From positions 1 through 29,302 of the forward strand of contig CAYFJU010000035.1 of assembly GCA_964343505.1 (NCBI GenBank): a stretch of DNA of 29,302 nucleotides. The letters run 5' to 3'. This document shows positions 24,744 through 29,302 of this stretch, piece by piece; the stretch's first letter is position 1, and every line of letters starts with the position of its first letter. Below the pieces are notes generated by a model, which was given only the letters and a program-made list of their open reading frames with translations, was not told the DNA's origin and made no database searches. The stretch comes from TCS55 sp964343505 (GTDB taxonomy: Bacteria; Fidelibacterota; Marinisomatia; Marinisomatales; TCS55). A program made the position numbers and the translations under genes.

Positions 24744-24935
24744 ATGAATCAGTCAAATTACACATTAATAACAGGGATCGTTTTCACCGCGGTAGCCCTG
24801 CTACATTTAATGCGAATTATTTCAGGTGAAAGTGTCCTTATCGGCGGATGGGATTTGCCGGTTGCCTTTAACTGGATCGGTTTTCTGGTTGCAGGGTTTC
24901 TTGCTTATCAGGGATTTCGGTTGAGTCGAAACTGA
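24744..24935 (+). CDS. Small two-helix membrane protein
   Basis: A 63-residue protein with two hydrophobic segments (about 8-26 and 39-57) and a short polar hairpin containing GGWDLP between them. It ends LSRN. It has a good Shine-Dalgarno, AGGTGA, although this sits inside a hairpin. It is the last gene of the DUF3179 operon and convergent with the nucleotidyltransferase gene. No named family recognised. Confidence 0.65.
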   Translation: MNQSNYTLITGIVFTAVALLHLMRIISGESVLIGGWDLPVAFNWIGFLVAGFLAYQGFRLSRN

Positions 24936-24944
24936 TTCCGGGCA

Positions 24945-25715
24945 TTAAGCCCAAACCTCCTTCAGCATTTCTTGAAATAAAGTATCCAATGCTTCAATTG
25001 GTGGTTTTTCAAATTCAGCCATGGATGCGACAAATGACTCATATTTAGTCGTTAAGGAATTTATAAATTCATCCAAAACTGGATTCTTCGGCTCCAGGTC
25101 CAGTTCTTCATCTTTTAATTTTCTATCCAACAAAGCCTGGATTTCTTCCCTGAATTCTGGGCTGCCGTCGTAGGCCTCCAACAAAGTTGAGAATTCCATG
25201 GGCGGCGGTGTTCGATTCTTCTCAATCCAAAAGCAACATAACAACGTTCTCAGGGAATAAAAGTATTTTTTGATGAATACTTCATCATTTTTTAAGTACC
25301 GATTTGTATTCCGCTTGGCAGAATTAAGGTAATTGTATATCCCTCCCTTCGGTGAAAAATAATCCAATTCAATTTCCCGCAATTCATCAATAAAACAGGA
25401 AAATTGCTTATAAACAATGGGAGACCGCATCCATTCTAAAAGCGTGGGGTTCGAATTACGGAATAATTTTAATGCTTTTCTGATTTCCCAGCCGCTGATA
25501 TCCAGTTCATCAACAATGGGAATTTCAATCACATCTCTTTTCTTCTCGATAGACAAATACCATTTCGGTGGGTGGATATAAATGAAACGCACATCATAAT
25601 CGCTGTCAGTGGATTCAAATCCCCAGGCGCGGCTGCCTGATTCAACGGCATAAAGGATTTTTACATTAAAATCCGCTTCGATTTCGGATAGGCGGTTTTG
25701 AATGATGGTATTCAT
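24945..25715 (-). CDS. RlaP/YcgL-like predicted nucleotidyltransferase (Pol beta superfamily)
   Basis: A 256-residue cytosolic protein. The nucleotidyltransferase core shows SGSRAWGFESTDSDYDVRFI: the GS motif at Gly27-Ser28 and the metal-binding carboxylates at Asp39 and Asp41. This pattern, with GSRAWG and the following IHPPKWYLSI, is typical of the PF10127 group (RNA-ligase-associated or YcgL-like). That group has been linked by comparative genomics to RNA repair or conflict systems. It starts one base after the AbiEii stop, so it is almost certainly co-expressed with the AbiE pair. Its precise substrate is unknown. Confidence 0.85.
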   Translation of the reverse strand: MNTIIQNRLSEIEADFNVKILYAVESGSRAWGFESTDSDYDVRFIYIHPPKWYLSIEKKRDVIEIPIVDELDISGWEIRKALKLFRNSNPTLLEWMRSPIVYKQFSCFIDELREIELDYFSPKGGIYNYLNSAKRNTNRYLKNDEVFIKKYFYSLRTLLCCFWIEKNRTPPPMEFSTLLEAYDGSPEFREEIQALLDRKLKDEELDLEPKNPVLDEFINSLTTKYESFVASMAEFEKPPIEALDTLFQEMLKEVWA

Positions 25716-25716
25716 A

Positions 25717-26502
25717 TTAAATCAAACTGATAAGTTTTTTTACATTTTCGAAGGCCCTTTCGGGATCATACTGAATTTCAGGTCTAATGTAATTCACTAT
25801 ATCTTGCCGAAACCCATAATCCTGTATTTTTTCAATTAGATTATTTAAGAATTGTTTTTGGGCCACAGTATTGCCTTTGAATTTCATATATGTGCGAAAA
25901 GCGTGAATAATTTTCAATTCATCAACATCGCAATGATCAATGCACCAATCCAAATCAAATAGATCTCTTCCTTTTCGTCTTTGGTATAAAGCCCGCATTT
26001 TGGTGCCCAGCAACTCATTCAGCTGATAAGTAGGAATGTTACAATTACCTTTATACCATTGACTTTGGACATTAAATGGTAATTCGTTGAGGGGAAAAAT
26101 ACTGAAATGTTCTCTTGTGTTAATTTCAATCTTTATTCTTTTTTGTCCACTAGGATTATCTTCCGGATTAAAGCGATTATAAATACGGAATCCATTCTTT
26201 CTGGACTCCGTACTGCTTTTCCCCAACCATGGATCAATGGTTTTTTGAATCGTTTTAATTATATCTTTGATGGGTCCAGATGATTGCTGGACGAAATCTA
26301 AATCTTCAGAATACCTGGCCGGGGCTGGAAAAAACAATTTATTAAGAGCAGTTCCTCCTCGGAAAACCAATTGCGCTCTTAGAAAATTATTTTGGTACAT
26401 CTCAACTAATATCCGGCATAAAATTAAATCCTGTTCGATCTGTTCATCTGATGACCAAGGGGCAGAATGCTGCCATTCTGTAATAAAGGCTTGGGGAATC
26501 AT
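25717..26502 (-). CDS. abiEii: AbiEii/AbiGii family nucleotidyltransferase toxin
   Basis: A 261-residue protein with all motifs of the type IV toxin family: RGGTALNK (48-55), SEDLDF (65-70) with two metal-binding Asp, TKMRALYQRRKGRDLFDLDW (167-186) with the conserved Lys168 and RDLFD. Related MenT toxins transfer nucleotides onto tRNA 3' ends and stop translation. The start overlaps the antitoxin stop by 4 bp (ATGA). No catalytic residue is missing, so it should be active. Confidence 0.93.
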   Translation of the reverse strand: MIPQAFITEWQHSAPWSSDEQIEQDLILCRILVEMYQNNFLRAQLVFRGGTALNKLFFPAPARYSEDLDFVQQSSGPIKDIIKTIQKTIDPWLGKSSTESRKNGFRIYNRFNPEDNPSGQKRIKIEINTREHFSIFPLNELPFNVQSQWYKGNCNIPTYQLNELLGTKMRALYQRRKGRDLFDLDWCIDHCDVDELKIIHAFRTYMKFKGNTVAQKQFLNNLIEKIQDYGFRQDIVNYIRPEIQYDPERAFENVKKLISLI

Positions 26503-27272
26503 ATTTCTATATCCAGCTGATCATTGATAAATATCTTCCACCGGGGTTCTTGATTCTCCCGAATCCGGTTCCCCGAAGGATCTAGATAACTATAAATCAT
26601 ATTTTGGGTATCTAAATACTTTTCAATTACCCGTGCATACTTTTCTAATTCCAATAATTCTAATAAATAGCCACTCCTTTGGATGATTGGATTGGAATAG
26701 TGGGGTAATGCATCCCACAGGCCCCTTTCGGAAAATTGTTCAGCTAATTCATAGACTATTTCTCCTGCCCGGGATAATCCGCCGATCTGACGATTAAACA
26801 ATACCAAGTCAAGAAATGTTACTTCCGGCGTGGATAGGTTAAAATAGCCCGTATAGGACTTCTGCTTCACAACAGGAGCCGTTTCCATATCCTGCCTTCT
26901 GTAGAAATTGATCTGGTTGTTTTGAATCCTGATATTTCTTCTATTATAATTGGTAATGACCTGAAACACCATCGGGCTTTGATGAGCGGAACCCCAATAG
27001 GATGCCGCTGTTAATAAAGCCACATAATAGGGACGGTCATAAAACGCCATAAGAGAATCAATATATCGATTTACAGGTAATCTATTCGTATTTACATATT
27101 CCTCAGGCACAATGACATGAAATCCCCTGGCGGGAATAATGATTCTGCCATTCTTTTGATAAACAGCAATCTTGTTCTTTGGAGAATAACCAATTTCCTT
27201 TTCCATTTGTTCAAAAGAAAAGGACCACAGGCCTTGCTTTATCTTTGATTGGAGATAATCTATCTTATTCAT
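26499..27272 (-). CDS. abiEi: AbiEi-family antitoxin/autorepressor
   Basis: A 257-residue protein. The first part (about 1-90) is a winged-helix-like DNA-binding region with GFHVIVPEEYV and YVALLTAASYWGSAHQ. A C-terminal antitoxin domain follows with NLSTPEVTFLDLVLF. This layout and its position directly before AbiEii identify a type IV antitoxin. Members of the family neutralise the toxin without binding it and repress their own promoter through inverted repeats. A large inverted repeat is present just upstream (27278-27334). No strong ribosome-binding site is visible. Confidence 0.9.
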   Translation of the reverse strand: MNKIDYLQSKIKQGLWSFSFEQMEKEIGYSPKNKIAVYQKNGRIIIPARGFHVIVPEEYVNTNRLPVNRYIDSLMAFYDRPYYVALLTAASYWGSAHQSPMVFQVITNYNRRNIRIQNNQINFYRRQDMETAPVVKQKSYTGYFNLSTPEVTFLDLVLFNRQIGGLSRAGEIVYELAEQFSERGLWDALPHYSNPIIQRSGYLLELLELEKYARVIEKYLDTQNMIYSYLDPSGNRIRENQEPRWKIFINDQLDIEI

Positions 27273-27277
27273 AACTG

Positions 27278-27340
27278 TGTAATATTGTGCGCATAATTTC
27301 TTTCTTTATGAGAATTTATGCAACTTATATTACATTTCAA
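27278..27340 (-). promoter_or_regulatory. abiE promoter with large inverted-repeat operator
   Basis: TGTAATATTGTGCGCATAA (27278-27296) and TTATGCAACTTATATTACA (27316-27334) are inverted copies agreeing at 14 of 19 positions, with a 19-bp spacer. On the minus strand, TTGAAA (27340-27335) and TAAATT (27318-27313), spaced by 16 bp, could be -35 and -10 boxes, placing the promoter inside one arm. It lies 5 bp upstream of the abiEi start. This fits autorepression by AbiEi, which is known to bind paired inverted repeats in characterised AbiE systems. Confidence 0.65.
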
Positions 27341-27371
27341 CTAAATGAGAAAAATTGATAATATCACTCCC

Positions 27372-27461
27372 TTACAAATCTCTCCCCCTCCAGAAAATAT
27401 AGAGTAAACCCACACAAAATGCGATGAAAAATGGAATACCAATTATTTTGGGTAAATCCAT
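27372..27461 (-). CDS. Possible 29-residue hydrophobic micro-protein
   Basis: ATG at 27461 opens a frame with a membrane-helix-like stretch (IPFFIAFCVGLLYIFW) and a basic end, RGRDL. AGGAG lies about 12 nt upstream, inside a small hairpin CTCCT-TGC-AGGAG. It could be a small membrane peptide or a chance frame. A longer, poorly supported frame extends to 27575. Confidence 0.25.
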   Translation of the reverse strand: MDLPKIIGIPFFIAFCVGLLYIFWRGRDL

Positions 27462-27614
27462 TGCGACATAAAAACTCCTGCAAGGAGCCAAGGCGAAAGA
27501 AAAAACAATCCGACCATGAGAAGGAAAAGAAAAAGACGATTTACAAAATTCATGGTTTAATATACCGGTCATCACCTATACCTCCCAAGGTGACTGATAC
27601 AAGGGGAAAACCAC

Positions 27615-27908
27615 TCACGGATGGGGTATAATAGCTGTTATGGTTATCTCATGCCTATTGGGGCCATAGAGCCAAAAAACTCTATATGCGCTTGGTGTAT
27701 GCTGTTGTGCGTAGGACTCCCATATTTTTTCTCCATCAGGTCCTGCCAGCGATTTATAGGGTTTTGATTGTAATCCCGGATGTTTTGGATTGGCTTGTAA
27801 AAAGTTTAATGTTTTAACCACAGCCTTAAATTGCTTTAACCGTGATGAATCATGTTTTAGGGTCTGGAGTTGTGCTTCACTTGTTGCAGTAAAATTTAGA
27901 GTATACAT
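27615..27908 (-). CDS. RelE/ParE-like toxin
   Basis: A 97-residue protein with the pattern of a family common in cyanobacteria and other bacteria: NPKHPGLQSKPYKSL, SAYRVFWLYGP and a terminal TAIIPHP. The compact alpha/beta RelE-ParE fold and its size fit a ribosome-dependent mRNA interferase or gyrase poison; which one is unclear. The gene for an AbrB-like antitoxin lies directly upstream with a 12-bp gap. No obvious ribosome-binding site. Confidence 0.75.
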   Translation of the reverse strand: MYTLNFTATSEAQLQTLKHDSSRLKQFKAVVKTLNFLQANPKHPGLQSKPYKSLAGPDGEKIWESYAQQHTPSAYRVFWLYGPNRHEITITAIIPHP

Positions 27909-27920
27909 TAAAAATGGGTG

Positions 27921-28235
27921 TTATAATGAATCGATAAATTCGTCCAAATCCGTTACTTTTTTTACCCTGTTTTTTGCAATATCTTCAATACCCTTTTCGA
28001 ATAATTTCATCTTTTGCGGATCATTGACTAACCATTTTTCCGATGCGGGAATTTTAACGGCGGGGCGCAAAAGCACATCACCCGTTGAACTAACAAAAAC
28101 AAGGAATTCATCAAATTTTAAAGTGGATTTGAATAGGTTCACTATTTTTGATCCCAAACTTATTCGATGTTTAGAGTCAAAGACTTTTGAACCGATATAC
28201 TTAAAATCTTCGTTAATATTAATGTTTTTATTCAT
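27921..28235 (-). CDS. AbrB/SpoVT-like antitoxin
   Basis: A 104-residue protein. Residues about 10-60 resemble a swapped-hairpin AbrB-type DNA-binding domain (KVFDSKHRISLGSKI, FVSSTGDVLLRPAVKIP). The C-terminal helices (LFEKGIEDIAKNRV) probably bind the toxin. It precedes the RelE/ParE-like gene in the usual antitoxin-first order. A palindrome at 28274-28287 upstream could be its operator. Confidence 0.7.
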   Translation of the reverse strand: MNKNININEDFKYIGSKVFDSKHRISLGSKIVNLFKSTLKFDEFLVFVSSTGDVLLRPAVKIPASEKWLVNDPQKMKLFEKGIEDIAKNRVKKVTDLDEFIDSL

Positions 28236-28273
28236 AGCTCTGTATTTTTATTGCCTAAAATTACACGAAATGG

Positions 28274-28287
28274 TGGGAATTCCCCAC
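28274..28287. promoter_or_regulatory. Palindrome upstream of antitoxin gene, operator candidate
   Basis: GGGAATTCCC (28275-28284) is a perfect 10-bp palindrome. With one unpaired C it extends to a GTGGG...CCCAC dyad. It lies about 40 bp upstream of the antitoxin start, where an AbrB-type autorepressor would bind. Confidence 0.35.
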
Positions 28288-28289
28288 AT

Positions 28290-28861
28290 ATATTTTAAAG
28301 GTCTAAATTACCCCACCGGAAGGACTATGGACATTCCCGGTCGAAGTGAACCAATGGCTCCTGGTCCAGGGGTAAAACCATGTGGGAGACTCGTAATGCG
28401 ATACTGATGTCGAAACCTCCATCTAACGTCCGAAACGCCTCATCAGGAATCTACCACATAGTTTAATTGAGCAGGCCGGTTCGCGGTTCCGGCAGGTCCG
28501 GCTCGTAAATTCATAATGAAAACAACTTCCGGGTGCTGGTATGCCTTCCGACATACGTTCTGCCCATTTTTTCAAATTGGTTCCGAGACGTTTTCCGACA
28601 CTCCCGGAGTTAAAAGCACGGATGACACAGCTCGCCTTGCTGCCGATTCAAATATCTTGTTTGAGGAAGGGGCGCCACCCCTTCATTCCAATATTTCAGA
28701 AACCCCTCGCGCAATCTCGGGCTAAAACATGGTACATTCTAAATAAGCTTTCTCAATCCACCCAGCCATTGAGAAATCCATCGGGCATTTCTGCCGGGGA
28801 GCCAGCCACGACGGGACATACGAAATTACACAACAATAACTGTTCAATTCAAATGTGGTTA
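28290..28861. other. GC-richer, hairpin-rich region without a convincing gene
   Basis: This stretch is visibly richer in G+C and lower in stops than its AT-rich surroundings, but no frame resembles a known protein. It contains several strong hairpins. A long interrupted stem (28377-28462) has ACCATGTGGGAGACTC against 28447-28462 plus CTGATG/CATCAG. The others are GAGC+GCCGG/CCGGC+GCTC (28469-28504), GAAGGGG/CCCCTTC (28666-28684) and TTTCTCAAT/ATTGAGAAA (28749-28776). It may be a structured RNA or a decayed mobile element such as a group II intron fragment. I cannot decide. Confidence 0.4.
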
Positions 28862-29125
28862 TTATTTTTTCTTTTTCTTCTTTGCGAGATTTTCCCGCGC
28901 TTCTTTACTAAACTGCCGTGCCTCCTTTTTCATCTTACCCACTTCTCCTTCAGTTAAAAACCGTTGCTTCTCTTCGGCTGCTTCTTTTTCCTTAAAGTAT
29001 TTTCTCGCAACCCTGCTGAATTCCCGGCCATGGGCCCGCAATTCTTCTTTTTCTGTCTCTGTTAGGGGGCCGGTGCCAAGTTTTGTATAAGGGTCTTTTT
29101 TATCAAGTTTTTTCTGTTTGGGCAT
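28862..29125 (-). CDS. Lysine-rich small protein with internal repeat, unknown function
   Basis: An 87-residue, highly charged, probably helical protein (ATG at 29125; a TTG two codons upstream is also open). It starts MPKQKKLDKKDPYTKLG and ends in a run of lysines. Two segments resemble each other, GREFSRVARKYFKEK and ARQFSKEARENLAKK, suggesting an internal duplication and a coiled helical hairpin. The basic tail suggests nucleic-acid binding. It lies between the structured region and the CRISPR array, on the same strand as the array's inferred transcription. No family recognised; composition makes a non-coding origin possible but less likely. Confidence 0.5.
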   Translation of the reverse strand: MPKQKKLDKKDPYTKLGTGPLTETEKEELRAHGREFSRVARKYFKEKEAAEEKQRFLTEGEVGKMKKEARQFSKEARENLAKKKKKK

Positions 29126-29184
29126 AATCAAATTTAAGAATTACTTATAAATGAATTGTGTTTGATTGCGTGGCTATTTAAGAT

Positions 29185-29302
29185 ATCTACGACAGTAGAA
29201 ATTTCATGTATGGTTTAGACTCGGGATGAGTACGTCCGATCACCAATATCTACGACAGTAGAAATTTCATGTATGGTTTAGACGGTTAAAGCAGCCTCAA
29301 TT
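29185..29302 (-). CRISPR. Type V-A-like (Cas12a) CRISPR array, terminal part
   Basis: Two identical 36-bp repeats (29185-29220 and 29248-29283) flank one 27-bp spacer (29221-29247). A further 19 bp reach the window end. On the minus strand the repeat starts GTCTAAAC and ends AATTTCTACTGTCGTAGAT, the Cas12a crRNA handle with stem TCTAC/GTAGA and a TGTC loop. Repeat and spacer lengths fit type V-A. The orientation implies minus-strand transcription, with the distal end of the array at 29185 and leader and cas genes beyond the right edge. No cas gene is in the window. Confidence 0.92.

Noticed and set aside
27372..27575. 67-residue minus-strand frame between AbiE and the toxin gene
   Set aside because: Its N-terminal half shows no pattern and lacks a ribosome-binding site; only the last 29 residues form a plausible micro-protein, listed separately with low confidence.
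28420..28510. Integron attC-like site (ATCTAAC and GTTAGAT motif)
   Set aside because: Only one core-site-like heptamer is present; no partner at the right distance and no integrase, so this is probably chance.
28470..28510. tRNA-like segment (GGTTCGCGGTTCC)
   Set aside because: No acceptor stem, anticodon arm or matching D-arm could be built around it.
28541..28957. Plus-strand 138-residue frame
   Set aside because: No recognisable domain, runs antisense into the lysine-rich gene, and ends in low-complexity F/L-rich sequence complementary to its lysine codons.

Overview
The window looks like a chromosomal segment from a Gram-negative bacterium of the Fibrobacteres-Chlorobi-Bacteroidetes (FCB) neighbourhood. 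The mix of a TonB-dependent receptor with a carboxypeptidase-regulatory-like N-terminus, a DUF4249 lipoprotein, a DUF5916 outer-membrane protein, and Planctomycete-type DUF1501/DUF1549-DUF1553/PSCyt1 proteins would suit an uncultured marine lineage such as Ca. Marinimicrobia. That taxonomic guess is inference, not a measured placement. No rRNA or tRNA gene was seen.

Layout. Positions 1-1366 hold a 59-bp tandem repeat, a terminator, a small outer-membrane-type protein and a DUF2231 membrane protein. Positions 1753-2660 hold an iron-storage pair, bacterioferritin (bfr) and its [2Fe-2S] ferredoxin (bfd), each preceded by a Fur-like operator candidate. Positions 3109-16219 (minus strand) form one tightly packed nine-gene unit. 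In transcription order it encodes an AbgB-like M20 amidohydrolase, a DUF1549/DUF1553 cytochrome lipoprotein, a Tat-exported DUF1501 protein, a DUF2231-cytochrome-LRR fusion, an NDUFA9-like NAD(P)-binding protein, a peroxiredoxin, a TonB-dependent receptor, a DUF4249 lipoprotein and an alkaline-phosphatase-superfamily lipoprotein. Upstream lie a DUF5916 protein (16343-18577) and a sodium-dependent NSS-family transporter (18813-20315), separated by clusters of palindromic repeats. Positions 20528-21597 hold an intact small lipoprotein and a disrupted tandem paralogue, split by a roughly 190-bp MITE-like insertion. Positions 21693-24935 (plus strand) hold two tandem DUF3179 lipoproteins, an exported protein and a tiny membrane protein.

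The right end (24945-29302, minus strand, AT-rich) reads as a defence island. It has an AbiEi/AbiEii type IV toxin-antitoxin pair followed directly by a second nucleotidyltransferase (RlaP/YcgL-like), an AbrB-like/RelE-ParE-like toxin-antitoxin pair, a GC-richer hairpin-rich stretch without a convincing gene, a lysine-rich small protein, and the end of a CRISPR array whose repeat has the Cas12a (type V-A) crRNA signature.

The strongest finding is at 7460-7963. A Bcp-type peroxiredoxin is interrupted by a single in-frame TGA exactly at its peroxidatic cysteine, and a stem-loop fitting the bacterial SECIS model follows at the right distance. This looks like a genuine selenocysteine-containing, exported peroxiredoxin embedded in the nine-gene envelope operon rather than a pseudogene. 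Other notable points are a 57-bp inverted repeat over the abiE promoter, the AbiE plus RlaP gene triad, and an unusual number of TTG starts, most with good ribosome-binding sites.
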